Source of the DNA: Gymnogyps californianus
Lineage: Eukaryota; Chordata; Aves; Accipitriformes; Cathartidae
Length of the DNA: 64,000 nt
Reading direction: 5' to 3'
NCBI RefSeq assembly: GCF_018139145.2
Contig: NC_059500.1
Location: forward strand, 57,067,580-57,131,579
Shown here: piece by piece, positions 36,201 through 50,933 of the stretch
How positions within the stretch are numbered: position 1 is the stretch's first letter
How the letters are laid out: every line of letters starts with the position of its first letter
Translations under genes and position numbers: made by a program
Notes under the pieces: generated by a model
What the model was told of the DNA's origin: nothing
The model's input: only the letters and a program-made list of their open reading frames with translations
Database searches by the model: none

Positions 36201-38712
36201 ATTTAATAAGCCTTGTACAATTGTCCACGGTAAGTGTCCAGAGGAAGCACTGACACCAAGGTCTGCACAGTCCTTTGGATACTTGTTTTGGCGCCTACCC
36301 ATATGGGGCTTAACTTTGGGCTTTCAGTTTTGTAAGCCTGGCCCAGAACCACCACCCTCAGTAGGAGCCATGAAGCAGCTCCAAGGCGGGGAATGATCAG
36401 CGTACAGCAAGCTTTACATTTCCTTCTCTGCCTGTAGGTTACACTGAGCAGCTAGACTCCATACTGGCCATGTCCCAGCAAGGCTGTGCTCTGCCTGTGG
36501 CCCTCTCCAGCCCTGCTTCCAGAGGCAGGGGATGCAGGCGTGCATACTGTCAGCCTTCACACTGCAAAAGTTATGGAGCTTACTGTCTACTCAGGATGTC
36601 TCCAAGATTTTAGGGCAGATGATCAAGCGTTTTTGCAGCACTTAAGATAAAAACCAATAACTGTAAGTCAAGTGGTAATCTAAATGCTAATACAAAGGAC
36701 ATATGTTTGTCCTTCGAGAGCAATGAGGTTTTTCACATTTGAAAATACATATGCACGTATGTGTTTTGTTGGATGGCAGCCGAAATCCACCTTTTGCCTT
36801 ATTTGTTTTTTTAACTTCTTAATGAGATCGGAAATGTGTCTGGCACACACCTGTTACAAATAGTTTTACTTAGGATAATAAGTTAATATTGGCTACTAAA
36901 GCACTGAGTTGCCAGAGCCAGGCTTTGCTGGTAGGAATGTAATGAGTTGCTAGTGGTTTGGCATGGCAGTATCATAGACAGCCTGGAATAAATTTGCAGG
37001 TCTCAGAGAAATGCCATAGCTCTGGCTCCAAGAAGGTGAGGCAATTCTCCCTCCTCATTCCTTTTGGGGAGGCCACCCTTCTGTCACTTCCAGGACTTCT
37101 TATTCTCATCCAGTAAGGTTTGCCATTTCTTGTTACTTTGCAGTTGGTGTACAGCTGGAAGGTATCTATCTGCTCTGGCAAAGCCAGAGCACTACCGCTC
37201 ACAGAGCAATTTGGCAATTTCACCACTGGTGCTTACTCACTTCCAAACTGTGAAGCATCCCTAGAGCTACCTAAACTGCACACTGCCAGTGTGCAGTGAC
37301 TGAGATGATACACTGCCTCAAAAAACAACAGGATGAACAACAATATCATTTAAGTACAATGCATTAAACTGCATTTATTTACTGTAGATGGTCAAAGAAC
37401 AGATACAAAGCAGGTCCCAAAGTGTATTTAGCTTTTAAATCCTTTGTGCAGCATGTGCCACATCTCATTAAAGATTTAAAGAAACAGACGCTTTTCATTT
37501 TCTCTGTAGGATGAAATGACTTAGACTTTCTGCAAAGTGTGGGCTGATACTTTGGGAACACTCAGGTTCTCTTACATTTCATAAATGTCACCAAAGCAAA
37601 TGCCTGCAAACCTGTGGGCGCTTGCCAATCACTCCTTGGTGTTTCTCCTCATCTTAACTTTTATATTGATTAATAGGGAAACCTCCAACAAAATTCTAGC
37701 AAGTGAGCCTTTTTGAAAGAATCCAAACGTGAACTATAAATTCAGTACTTTGCCGCTGTTGAGAATTTCTAGTATCATAAATCCAGCTTCACATCTGGAA
37801 ATGGGTTCTTCAGAGTTCATTGGTTATTCGTCTAAGGAGAGGTCTCCAGTGGGGATTTAGGCACTGGGTAGGAAGTAAGTACCCAATTCCCTTCTGTGTC
37901 TTTGAAAAGTTTTCCCACTGATGCCTCTGATGAAAAGAATTGGAATAGCAGGCGTTACCGCATGCACTCTGTCAGGATACTTTAGGCACTCCCCATATTT
38001 TTAACATCCTAAGAAGAATTTCAGGTGGAAAAGGAATTCTTGAATTGTGCATCCTAAATATTTAAAGAACAAGGATTGTGCTAATTTCCAGGGGGAGGCA
38101 GTACAATACTTTAATAATTTCTTTCAGTTCTAGTCCTGTTCAGAGTCTCCTAACTCAAGAGTAGGTATTGACAGGCATCCTGCTGTTTTATTTTTTCCAG
38201 TCTTTCTTTTGCCCTGTCTTTCTGCCCCCTCTTTCTAGCTGAAAGTCAAGACCCACAGCTGGAGGAAATAAAATGGCTATATTGCAGTGCTTTAAAATTA
38301 GCATGGTTCAATTTCAGCTCAGAACTAATAGAGTTCTCTGCAGAAGGCATTGAAGCTCTTGCTCTGTGCATCTGTCTCTCTTATAATGCAAAGAACATAA
38401 GCAGCTGCCCTATTGAAAAAAATCAGAAAAATCCACCACCTACCTCTTCCCTGCACTTAGCAGCTAGTGTTCGTCTTAGCTTGGTAATGAAAGGTGATTC
38501 CATCCCCTCAGCATCACATTATCAAGTACCTTCAGGTTGTCCTTAATCACCTTATTATTTTTCTCTTTCAAAGTTTAGATTAAATGATTTAACAATGCCC
38601 ATGTGATTTCCCCATAAAGACTGTGGAATTGGTGTCCATATGCTGTAAGCTAGGGCACACCAGAATGGGAAAGTTGAACATACTCGTTCCACTGCAGCAG
38701 TAACAACAACCT
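30274..38712. other. Unique DNA, no gene seen
   Basis: No gene is supported. The GC-richer patches near 31,380-31,500, 31,540-31,740 and 32,230-32,470 hold overlapping frames on both strands (up to 153 codons at 31,603-32,064) with no domain. AT-rich DNA at 30,733-30,870 looks like a conserved non-coding element. A plus frame at 35,000-35,194 follows an acceptor-like TTTTCTGTCTTTTAG but ends quickly. Confidence 0.45.
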
Positions 38713-38740
38713 CCCTTCCCTCCCCCCCTTCCCCTTGCCC
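38713..38740 (-). repeat. G-quadruplex motif on the minus strand
   Basis: Five C runs on the plus strand (3, 3, 7, 4 and 3 bases) are separated by loops of 1-3 bases. The minus strand therefore fits the rule of four or more G runs with short loops. It is isolated, with no CpG island or promoter evident. Confidence 0.7.
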
Positions 38741-41700
38741 TTCGCCAAACCCTCTTCTCCAAAACCACATAACCATATGGCCAGGGTTATAAAACATCAA
38801 GGCCTCAGTCACAATAGCAATCCCAATAAAAAAGTCAAGGTAGAAGCCTTCACAAGGCTTAACCTTCATTTACAGCTGATCCCTGGAGTGTCTAGCTCTG
38901 CAGCTTTTAAACGCTGCTCATATCCCCCATAAAAAACGTTTCCTATTTAAATAATAAAAGATTTACTACACTAACATCCCTCTCCCACACCCCTGGATTA
39001 CACCTCTCCAGGGACAAAACACCAATTGGGTGAAACACCTGCCTTATTAATACCATTCATCAAGAAACAATGCTGAAGAGCCTGACAGTATGCAAAAACC
39101 CAGCCCCTCTTTGTAGCCAAAAGAGCCCCTGCTGGGCCAAGCAGACTTCAGCTAGGACGAACAGGTGCCTCTCCCCCCAAACAATGCTCTTCTGTCTTAG
39201 GATAGCACAAGAAGCCAGGGGAGCTGCACTGCTCAGAGAACTGGTATCCCCCCTCACGCCATCCTGGTGCCAGCAATGCCAGCTGAAAGCATCACCAGCT
39301 CCGAGGAGGTCCTGAGAGCTCTGTCTGATGGGGCAATATGGGCTCATCCTCCCAGTCCACACGGTCCGGATTCAGGAGGCTCCTTAGCATCCCGCAACCG
39401 CACTGCCCTCTCCCCCAGGCAGGGCAGCAGCCTTCCTCTGGCAGGTCAGAGTGGCACTGCTGACTTACTCTGTTAAGGCCAGACCATATGTCTGGTCTGC
39501 ACTAAGCCTGGCTAAGCACATGCTGTGTCTGCATTAGAGGGTGTTGCGGGCCAGCCAGCGTTTTCCTCTGCCACAGGCTCCCTCTGTAACTGGTACGCTG
39601 ATGGAGTTAAATATTACAGTGCTTAAGGTGCCCAGATGGTTTATATGGCACAAATCCTTGTTCCAGGCTCCCTGCAGAGAAAGGTGGACAATTATATTTT
39701 CAAGGTGTGCTTTGTATCAGCTTGGGCTAGAAGCGGATATTATATCCTAAACACTAATGAAAGCGAAAATTAGACCCTTGTGCATCTGAAGGAGCTGGGG
39801 TCCTGTGAAGAGCATTTACAGCACCTTTACTTTAATCCAGGTCTAAGCACAAAGAGGGACCTCTGAAAGTATCAGGAGGACTGTAGAAAATCTGTGGTTT
39901 TAGATGTCGGCATGAAACTGTGTCTCTACTGAGGCTTACTCACTACTGCTTTAAAAGACTAGTTGTCCATTAAAAATACATTTTAATGATCCAGTGCCTT
40001 TTTTCGTTGTATCGACGATTATGTTGTTCAGTCTACAAAATCCTCTGGAAATCTATGACATGATTCAGTAAAAATCTAGCTGTAGTTGCAGACCTATTTT
40101 GAAATCTTCCAGCAATGAAGCTCACCAGTACGGCTATAATCTTCCCCCTCATTCCCTTTACTGTAGGCAGCTTCTGCTATTTCTGCACTGCAGTAGCATT
40201 TGCTGACATTTCCATAGGGATGTCATATATTAGGTAGCACTCCAGGCTTTAGTTAGCAATACATGATACATCTTGAAGCAGTTAAATTCCTCATGCCATT
40301 TTGGAGTTAAAACCCTGTTTCATTTAAAAGCTGGACTCCTGGCTGGTAACTTGTCTGGAATAGTGGGTGGCAGGTCAATGCATTTGAAATTGCCAGGACA
40401 GAGTAGGAAACCATGAAAAATGGAGCAATTACACTGCAGGTCAAGGTTTGTTATAGGGTGGCATGGTTTCAATTTGGCACTGAAGCATGGCAACAAGGCT
40501 ACTAGGCATGTTCATGCATTTTTGTTATCTGCCATTTGCAAGCAATATTTGAGGAGGGGGAAGGGGGAAAATGTAGGACGCCAATACAGCTCTCTTGAAG
40601 GGCTAGCTGCTTATAAGGGCTTTTTTCTTTTTTTTTTAAAGAAATCATTGTTAACCTAAAGTTTGGAATAAAAGCATCCATATGAAACTTTGAGAACTGT
40701 GAGTTGTTTGCCAAACTCTAGATCAAAGGTGCTTGAATGGATTGATACAATTTTTTGGAAAATAAAAAATGCACATCTGGCCTGAGAATCGGTCTGCCAA
40801 GTTTTAGCCTAATGAACTTTGAAATCAGCCTCCTACTAGCAATCCTCTAGACTGAGGTTTCTAGTAGAGTTGCTGGACAGTTGTTTATAGCCAAAAGGCC
40901 CTTGTATAATGACAATGTTCTGTGCTAGCACCTAATTGACAGACTCCTGATACAGTGTTGTTTTGTGCTAATGAAACTGTTTTTAATTTGTCTCCCATCA
41001 TTTATCAGCTGGCACATGAAGCCTGGATGTTAAAATTTTATCGCATCAGAACACGCTAATGTTGCCATAAGTCCAGCTGTAGAACACACATCAACAGAAA
41101 TCTGTTTACACAGAACAGCTCTTCACATATTGTACCATTCCTTTCGCTTTATGACGCAGACCCAAAATTGGTTGAAAACTTAAAAAAAAGCTTTTGCTGA
41201 AGCTGGCGTTTGTTGCAAACACCCTTTTGTTCTGCATTTTCTTGATTGCCAGATGGGAGGAACTCTGACAGTCTGAAAGAAATAAAAAATTCTTGCTATG
41301 CTCAGCCCAGAGAGCTGAAGCCCACAAAGCCAGACACTCATGAAGAAAGAAGTACTTCCTGCCATGACTAAAGTGCAAAGCATATTAAATAAACGCATTT
41401 AAAAAATCCTTCACCATTTGAATCTCCTCTTGAAACTAAATTTCATGATGAGATGTAGTGGCAGTCATGACAAAAGGAGTTTGGAAAAAACCATTGATAA
41501 TAGCTGACACTTGCAAAAGTCCAACCAGAAAGGGAGCGTTTATGTGCACAAAGTTTCTTTGCCACCAAGCAGGTGAATATGTACATGTCCAATAATCCTT
41601 TTGGCACATGACCCTTGTGTGGACCAGCAAAGCTTCTTTGGTAATGTATTTATCTCAAAACCACTTATCTGAACTCTGGCAAACTTCAGGTGAGAAGGTA

Positions 41701-44700
41701 ATTAAGCCTCAGCACCATTTGTTTTGGACCCAAAGGGGTGATAGCTCACACAGAAACTCTATTATTAAATGATGTCTCTTATTGTTTCTCCACCATTATT
41801 AAGGCTGGAAACGTCTTCCTCCTGGCTCATTTGATACTAAAACTCTATATACTCCTAGCTGGTCATATTCCTGAATTTAGAGAAGATAAAATTATCCTGA
41901 TTCAGTTTAGGCACCTAGTTTAAGACAAGATGACAAGCCCTTGAGATTCCATTGATTGTACTTTCCAGATTTCCACTGACTCTAAAGACCAGATCCCCTC
42001 AGTCAGATTCCCTAATGTATCCCAGCTCAGGTGCAGATCTCTGTATCTGGAGACATCGGTACAAATTAATTGCATCCAAGAGATTCCCACCCACTGTCAC
42101 TCGTACAGGGTCTCCACAGTGCGTGGTCCTTGTGTTGACAGGCAGGATCCACCTCTGATTGATAAACAGACTCCTTGAGCACATCCACCCTTCGCAGAGC
42201 TCCAGCACTGTAGTAATTAACTCCCTCAGAGATTCCCACCTTACCCTATATTGATAGACCCTGTGTCTTACGATATAAGTGCTCACAGACAGAAAGATTG
42301 GGGAACAGGATAATCCTGTGTTCTCCTAGAAGCACTGTGCACTGAAATCATTGCACTTTGTTTCTGCAAACTATTTAGAGCTTGTTGATAGCATAACACG
42401 ATGCTGAGTCTGTGCAAGAGAGAAGCCGGGATTTAAGTACTATAAAGGAAGCTAAAGTACTGCATCTTGGCATGCGAAATGCAGGCACACCATTCATGTT
42501 TTACAGCCACAGCCTTTGCAAAGCGCTTGGTATCTAAATGGGTCACAGACCTTTACACTGGTACTACAGTATATTCTGGCTAGTGGCTTGCTGGCCAGAT
42601 CCTGTTCAGGTGCTGCTTTCATCCAACGTGCTACCTTTTCATGAGAGAAAACAGAAAAAAACCATCCAGACAGCAAATGCAAGTGGGTGAAAAAGGTGGG
42701 GGGAGGTATCCCCCTTTCTCAGTGCAGATAACACAGCAGAGAACGGCTCAGAGATGCTGTTTCTACTTTCTTAACCCAAAAGGAGAAAGGAAGAGAAAAG
42801 GAGTGTTAGAAAAGGGGTCCAAAACCTGTTATGGTTATACCGTCCTGACGACAGTAAAGAATTTATTATAGTGATTTCCAGATTTTAAAAGGTTTCAGCA
42901 GAACTGATTCAATTAAACAGATACTGTAACCTAAGCCAATGGCATTCTTGTACAAACCCCTTTTGTTAATCGATTTTTTTCTTTTCTGAAACACTGTTGC
43001 CCTGATTCAGGGTTTGCACACCCCAATGCTAACATCCACATTTTAAAATTTATGCTCTTGCCTTTAAATCAATTTTAAAACCAGCAACACAACTGAGCCC
43101 CTTGGCAGAGGCCTATGGGAATACATTTTCCAAATCTCTGTATGGGAGGTAGATGCACAAATCTTGTTTACAGATAATGGGATTTGTGCTCTCTCTTTTA
43201 CACACAGAGAACTATGCCTGGCAAACTATATTTTTTGTTGAGGCAAAATAATTGCATTTCATCATTGGTTTAAGTGACAGCAATGCAACAGCAGGCTACG
43301 GTCAGAAAAATTCAAGCCCTTTACTTCTCTCTCCAGAGAATTATATTGAAAATAAAAATATTTGGCCCCTTTTAGCAAAGTTATAAAGCTGTGTGGGCAC
43401 CAGATAACCAAATACATGTGAAAAGGAAAAAAATAAAATTAAAATTGTCCTAAAGAAAGAAAAAATACAGTCCTGCTGCAGGCATGTCCATCTTAGAATA
43501 GCTAACACATTAGCATCATACAGAAGCATTTCCTCCTCTATGTACTGGTGCTCACTGTGCTGAATGGCAATGTCTGTGCTTTGCTGTCGCCTTGAGTATT
43601 GCTAACTGCAAGATACTCCTGGGCAAGACAGTGGGTGCAAACGGAAAATATCTTGCTTATGTTAGGTATAAAATCTTCCTTGTTCTATACAGATCTACAA
43701 GAATGGGCTCCTTTCAGCATCAGTCACTCAACAGATTTTGCATTTAGATTACAGAGATATACCTATAAATATTGCAATAGAAATCACAGAAATCTGAATG
43801 GATATATCTTGCTATATATTGCAGAGTATAACCTACAGTGTCAGCTGAGTCTGCACACCACCATGCTTCTAGGTGTACCAAAAATCTGTGGAACTTCCTC
43901 GAAGAACTTACTGTTGCCCAACAGATAAGAGAGGCAGATCCTCTGTAGGTGCAGACTAGAGGGAAATGAAGCAATGATAATCTGAAAATCTGCCTACACA
44001 ATTTTTCTAAGCATTATAAAAGAGAATGATAGCAAAATGAGGGCTGGCAAGAGTGGTTGTCATTTTTGGAAACACTTATGAACAGCTGTAGTGAGCAGCA
44101 ATAACATATTCTTCAAGGGAAAACTGTTCCTATCTTTCAACAAATATTATATCCAAATGCATTGAAATCAAGCATCTGCAACAACTGTGATCATCATTTT
44201 CCAACTAGTGCTGAACTAGTTTGTGTCCACAGAGCACTGACCTGCTTAAAATCATCTCCATTTAAACTTCTATTCAAAATGTCTCCTGAGAATGTAGACA
44301 ACCAGTGGATGCAAGAAGGGTCTTGAGTGATCTCTCACTCTTCCAGGCCTCACTTTCTCCAGCCCTCACTCTCAAATGGGTCATTCCCATCCCTTGCTGT
44401 GTTGTGTCCAATCCAGACCGGAAGCTGTCTATGGTCCAGACTTGCCCTTTTGTAATTATATGTCAAGCAACATGCACACCTCTGGCTTTTTATCAAGAAC
44501 AATTAGACAGTTGCATAAACTGACCATCTGGCATTTTAAAGAGTAGGAAGAGATTTAGAGTTGGAAGTATACCATTTGCTTTTAGGAAATCTCCTGCCTG
44601 CGCTGCTGCTGATATCAACCTTAAAATTTACAGTGACACTGTTTCACAGCAGAAAGCAGTTATCAATACTTTCCAGACCTTTAGGAGGAATTGCACCAGC

Positions 44701-47700
44701 CTGCCTTGGAGACACAGACCTCCCTTAATGAATGTGTTAAGGCTCTGGGCTCCCCTGCCTCAGGGCTGACTCTACAGAAGTGTTGTCCATCCCTTGCTAG
44801 CAAGGACCCCCCCAGTTTCCTGGTGTGGAGAGGAAGGAACTACACTTCCACCTCCTTCTTGCATCATTTTGGGAACCTGTCTAGTACGAGATGCATGTGT
44901 GAATGGTGTCTGGGGATGCAGCATAGATGGGGACAAAGGGCACATCTCAGCTTTCTCCTCTCTCACCTACAAAGCACGGTGTGATTCGTTCGTGTTTCAA
45001 GTGTCTTTGAAAAAGCTGGTGAGATGGAAGTGCTTGCTGCTCTGCAAGGATGCACATGGCACTGGAAATACGTGCTTCAGGAAATTCCACCTTGTGTCTA
45101 TAAAATGAGCATCTCCCAAGATGAACGCCCCATAAATATCTGGAAAATGTCACCATCAACTTACAGTTAAGTCAAGACGTGAACCTTGGCTGACCTGCTT
45201 GTATAGTTCGCTGTAATCCCTCACTTCCTCACAAAGCTGGGTGAATGGTCTGAGAAACCCATGGACCTCTCGGTAAACCATAAATCCACTGGGTTGTTAG
45301 TTTGGGGGATTTGAGGAACAGATTTCAGGAAGTAGTGAGGAATAATGATGCTCTGGGATGTTTCATCATTTTCCATCCACAAAAGAGTTTACACATGTTG
45401 TTTGTGACTTCCCCAGTGGATTTGAATTTCCTCCTTGGAAGGAACTGAACTATCTCAGTGTTTAATTTTTGAGTGATATTAATCAAAATTATATTTTAAA
45501 TGATAGTGCTCTCTAGTGTGAGAATTGCCATATCTTCAATAAAGAAATAGGCTGTCCATACAAATAAAAGTCAGACCTGCTTAAGAAATAGTCCAGTAGA
45601 TATGCATTCTTGTCTGCAGCATTATTATTATTTCATTTTGTCTTCTGACACATTCTTTTCTATACTTCCAAGCTGCAAATGGCTGGTCTGATTTAAAGCA
45701 CGTGGGAAATCCAGAAAGATATGCAAGGATGGACATGCTGTGACACTCTCCACACATTATTGTCAGAAATGTTCACACATTTAGCCCACGGCTACCTGCT
45801 GTTGGCAACCATCCCAGGGCTCCAGGTACTCTCGTTGTTGAAGAACCCAGCTAAAGAGCTTTGAAGGTTTGTTAATATGCTGTGGCACTTTCATGTATTC
45901 GATCAAAACCCAGACAGGGAGAGTGTGAGAGTGTCTTTTCAAAAGATATCTAGACAGGAAGAGAGGGGCAGTGCAGAGAGTCTGAGGTAGCTCTAAATTA
46001 ACTGGTTTGAAGCTGACAATAGCCTTGTCATGGCAGCTCAGAGCTCAGTGCAGCATAGTTTACCCTGCTAAAGAGAAATCAAGATGCATCATAATAAAAA
46101 TAATCTGAAATTGTATTCACCTCCTAAAAGGCTCTCTGAATTATTTGCATCTGATTCAGTATAATTTTGGTCAACAGACGCTTTCTCACCACCTTCCAGA
46201 GAGCAGTGTCTGGCAGTGCAATGGCAACACTGGGGAAGGACTTCTCCCTTCAGCATTTGCAGCTAATTAGAAAGGATCTGCTGCAACATTTCATCCCTGC
46301 ACCGAGGCAGGATTATTTCTGAGGAACAGCAACTGAATGGTCCTGCCAAAATCACACATCTGTGGTGCTACAATTGTCTGGGGCCTCCTCTAGAGCTCAG
46401 GAGAGGGTAACACATACAATAAATGATGTGGAGAATAACAGATAGATGACAACTGACTACAGAAACACAAAGGGATGTGCTAAAGGAATATCTATCATGC
46501 TTCTCACTTAATGAGGTTATAACAAGAAGCAACAGATTTAAGATGCAGCTGGGAAAATCTGTCATTATTATTGGCCAGCATTTACAAAGCTTGATGGCTA
46601 ACACTAAGCTCCTAAATCTACTTTCAGGTATTTAGAGAAAAATTGTTCAGGTTTTCAGAGGTGGTGAAAAGTTGCTTTTCCAGCCCTCCTTTTCTACTAC
46701 ACCAAGCACAAACCAGCCTAATCAGAAAACTTTCAAAACCATCAAAATCTTCATCTCCTACAGACATTTCTCTCCTTTACACTGGTAATACACTTCTTGT
46801 TCTGTCAGCATTGTCTCATTAAAGGAACTTGAGTCCTTTTTAAACACTTGGGCCAAATCTTTTCTTGGATGGCTCCTGCTTGCTTCCGCAGTGCTCTCCG
46901 AAGCAGGAGCATCAGCATGTGGTGACACGACCAGCTCTGCTCTACCGTTAAATTGCACTATGAGACACACTAAAACAGAGGGCTGTAAAACTCCCTCCTT
47001 TATAAAGCCAAATCCTATAACCATGTGTGTACAATTAGTGTGTGCTGCCAGGTTGTTAGGAACACTAAGCAAATGCAGAGGAAAGTCGGATTTTGGACCC
47101 AGCTGGGAGGTGAGTAAGATCCATGGGTGTATAAATTAAAAAGAAATTCTGAGGTAAAAAACGCCCCCACAAACGTAGATCCGGTGTTTTTGTCTGATGT
47201 AAACACTGCTGGGCGGCCTTGGCTCCAGATGATACTGAGCGGGGAGGCCTGTAAATAAAGAGGTGCTTTTTTTTTGCAAAAGGTGGATGAATCTTCTCCT
47301 CAAGCTGCGTCCTGCGGAGGTGACATGGCAGCTAGGTGGGTGCATGCTTGAATGTGAGGGAAAAACATTTCTTGACTGAAAGACCCATTTTGTCCCATTG
47401 ATACGTGGCCTGAATCTAGATTATAATACGCGTGAAGAAGTAGGTACCACCATCTGGTAAAAATGATGAGATTTGTTCATAGCATAAGCTACAAGGGGGA
47501 GTTATTTGCAGAACTGGTAAACAAGAGGGCACAGCTTTCATCTGCTGGGGTGGACAGTCCCACCCCGGTATCACAAATGCCCTTGTGGCCTCCGCTAACC
47601 CTAGGAAAGGTGCCCACTGCTGCTTTATGGCCTCTGGGTGAAGAGGCCAAGGACCTGTACCCTTGTGCTGCTCTCTTCATTTGGCTTGCTTTTGTGTGCC

Positions 47701-50700
47701 TCTACCTGAGAAGTCATAACCCTCTCTTGAGGCCTAGGCGATGCTTAGGAGATGGCGAAGGCTGTTTCCCCTTCCTACCCCGAGACCGAAACCCAAACCT
47801 GATGGCTCACCGCTGCCTGGGATGAGGGCTGCCCCAGGGCGGGAGGGCAGCAGCCCTTAGGAGGGTCCCATGGCATGGGGGATGGCTGCGGGTTGGGGTC
47901 TCAGGCAATAACCCATGGTGGGAGCCAGCTTGCACAGTCCCAGTGCTTGCTGGGAAACCAGGCTAAAAAAAACCCCAACCAACAACTCTATTCTCTCCCC
48001 TCCAGTGTAAATCCCATTGCTTTTAATTTTTTCAGATGCCTGTGCCCAGTGCCTGTCCTTCCTTCCTCTGGTTTTAAACCTCTTGTTCTCCACAGCCACT
48101 GGGCTGCTGGGGCCGGAGAGGAAGCGGCATCGTCCAGATGCAGCATGAGCTGGAGGTTCTGGGGGGGTGACATGTCCTCTCCTCCCTTGATCCCCCTGCA
48201 GAGATGGTCCCACCAGTAGCACTCATGCTTCCTCCCAACAGTACGTGCATCCCCCCACCGCCTCTGCTCTCCCTTTTGGAGAAGAGCTGCAGGGAAGCAC
48301 ACCCTGTACCCTGAGTTGTACCTCACTGGCAGAGTGTTGTGTATGTGGAGAAAATGCTGGATATCGGGAGCTCATGAGATTGGGGTTAAATTCCGTGTTC
48401 TGCTTCTCACGAGACTCTGGGCCAGATAGCAACGGTTTGAAGGCTTTTATGAGCTTGAAGATAGTCATCTATGCTGAGAAAAATGCCTGGCTAGGGACTT
48501 ATGGATAATCTCACCAGGAAACTATCAGCCACTTCAGGGGCTGAAATGCCTTTTTAAATGCCAGTCTTCAAGTCTCTGTGCTTCAGCTCCTTTTACGAGG
48601 ATGATTGCAGCAATGGTTGTAAAACCCTCAGATGCTCCGTAATGAGAGCCACATAAATGGAGCAGCCTAGCTTTGTTCCCTTACATAGCCCAACGTATGG
48701 AGGGTAGGAAAATTTTTTTTTCAATTTTGGACAAGCTGAGTTTCCTTGCTGTAAAAGGATCGATTTGTATGCAGGGCTGCGGGGTTATACCAAACAGAGC
48801 CGGAGCAAGGTCCCAGATCCTGAACCTGCAGCGCTTCTGCAGACCCCATGCTCAAACAAGTGCACTAAACAATGTGCAAGGTGTGTTGTCTCCACCCGTC
48901 TGACCATTTGTCACCTCTTCCAGAGCCAGGCATAGGAGCCAGGTGCTCCCATGCCCGGAATTTCCCACCTTACCTGGAATTACTCCGTAATCTTCTGACA
49001 AAAAGTGCATCGTCTTCCTCCCTCTGTCCATGCAGAGCGTAACAGCCTGCCTCTGCTGGCAGCTGCTGGCAGAAGCCAACGTTGACGATCAAGGCAATCA
49101 GTGTGAGCTTAAACACTACATACCTATCCATGAGAAATCTGCATGTACTGGCCAGGTGACTTGAGTGATTCCTGACTTTTAGGTAATTTTCTTTGCGGTT
49201 CTGATGTTTAGCGCCTACTAGATGGGTACAAGGAAAATCTTCGTGATAATTGCAAAGTGTTGCAATAACTTTATATAACAAAACAAATGTAAAAGCAATT
49301 TTCCTCATAGAATTAAACCATATTTTATTATTTATAATCACATTTTTATTAAAGGAACAGGTACCTGGTTTTAGTATCCTGTTCAGTCTAGCCTTTCATT
49401 TTATGAGCCTCATTAATCGATTTTAATAAGGGTGTTATAAAAAAGGAAAATTCTGCTTATAGAGATGAATATAGACACAGAAAAAAGTTAGAAAAACATT
49501 TACCTACTTTGGTCTTGAAGTATGAAAATGTACTATCTTAAGCAACATATTTACTACAAGCAGAAGAAGGACAAGCAAATGTTTATTGCTTCTATCAGCA
49601 CTAATGCAGAGTCCCTTTGGTTATTTCTTTAATCCAAACAGCTTCCTGGTAGATCCAAGATGTGAGGCCTTTCTGTAATGACTTGGCAAGAGAAAGGGTC
49701 CAGAACTTCTCTGCAAACACAATTAAGTTGTCAAAGACAAGTCCCGTATTTGAATTAAAACTATAAATCTTTCATCTGCACCTACTCTACATCAAATAGC
49801 AGGAAAAGAGGCCCTCCCATCTAACAGTCTTAATTACCAGAGCACTGCAGCCTTTGAGCATGACAGAGCCAATGATAGCTGACCTTGTGCTCCAGCCCCA
49901 GAGTGGGATCAGTGTGATGAATGGAAATCCCTGCCTGAAATATCACAGCAAAAGGAACAGCCTCAGATGGCAAATTAAGTGCCTAACACACTGTTGGGGC
50001 TACACAAATATATAATAACGCCCTCTGCTTTGATCCGCTTATACTGGAATGAGCAGTATGTTGAAGGCTTCAGTGTAAACACATCAAGCTTTGCCTAGTA
50101 ATGACCAGGCCTTGCCACCTCCTTTCTCACACAAATGCATGGTGGGGAGGTGGCTTTTCCCCTCTCCAATGCCACTGCTAGTTCTGTTGCACTGGGAGTC
50201 GGAGAGATAGGCGCAGTGGGTTTGTTATGGTTTTTGCTAATACTCCCACATAATTCCCCATGGCCCAGAGCAGGTAAGATAACTGTGGGTCTCCAGGGAG
50301 AACAGGAGTTATGAGGCTTCGTTTTCCTTTTCACAGTACTCAGGTAGCAGGTGAGTCAAATGTTGTGGCAGCTGGGTGTTCAGTTACCTTAGAGAAACAG
50401 TTCCCATGCTGTGTAGTGTGGGTGGTGAGTGGCCCTCGAGGTCCACAGTGGGGTTTTCTCTTCAATTCTGAATGTTTTCAGCTCAAAGTTTGTGAAGAAG
50501 AGCCATGGCGTTCCATGAGAAATGCTTACAATAGTTTGTTGGCCCAAAACTTGGCAAATGACTGCCTCAAAGCAGGGCCACATTGCCTGGGGTCACTCTG
50601 AAACAACTACATTTTAGGATGGGGCTGTCACATCTTCTGGTGTACTGATGTGACCTCTTTGTCCTTCTGAGACATTTCTGAAACTCTTTATCTCTAATCG

Positions 50701-50928
50701 CTATATTGTCTGCTACTGAACATTTCCTTCCTGACCTTACTTTTATTTTATATCTTAAGGCTTCATAGTACAGTCCCTCCACTAATGAGTCTTCCTAGCT
50801 CAGTTATTAACTCTGGCATGCAGAAGATAGCTTGGTGTTTGACTGGTAGTATCAGTTATGAAGAAGGAGCTGCATATGCCCTGTAGAAGAACCCATCTCA
50901 GGTATGGCATATCAAATATAGACCATAA
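38741..50928. other. Unique DNA, no gene seen
   Basis: No recognisable gene or RNA. A GC-richer patch at about 47,540-48,330 carries the densest overlap of frames on both strands (112-121 codons), which is typical of chance frames in GC-rich DNA. The other frames are short. A 13-base string AGAGATTCCCACC occurs near 42,085 and again near 42,230. No transposon ends were seen. Confidence 0.45.
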
Positions 50929-50933
50929 AATGT
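50929..50933. repeat. Left target-site duplication of LTR E
   Basis: AATGT precedes the LTR and is repeated exactly at 51,493-51,497. Confidence 0.85.

Noticed and set aside
47857..48326. Frames of 112-121 codons on both strands
   Set aside because: Mutual overlap on opposite strands in GC-rich DNA, no domains; typical chance frames.
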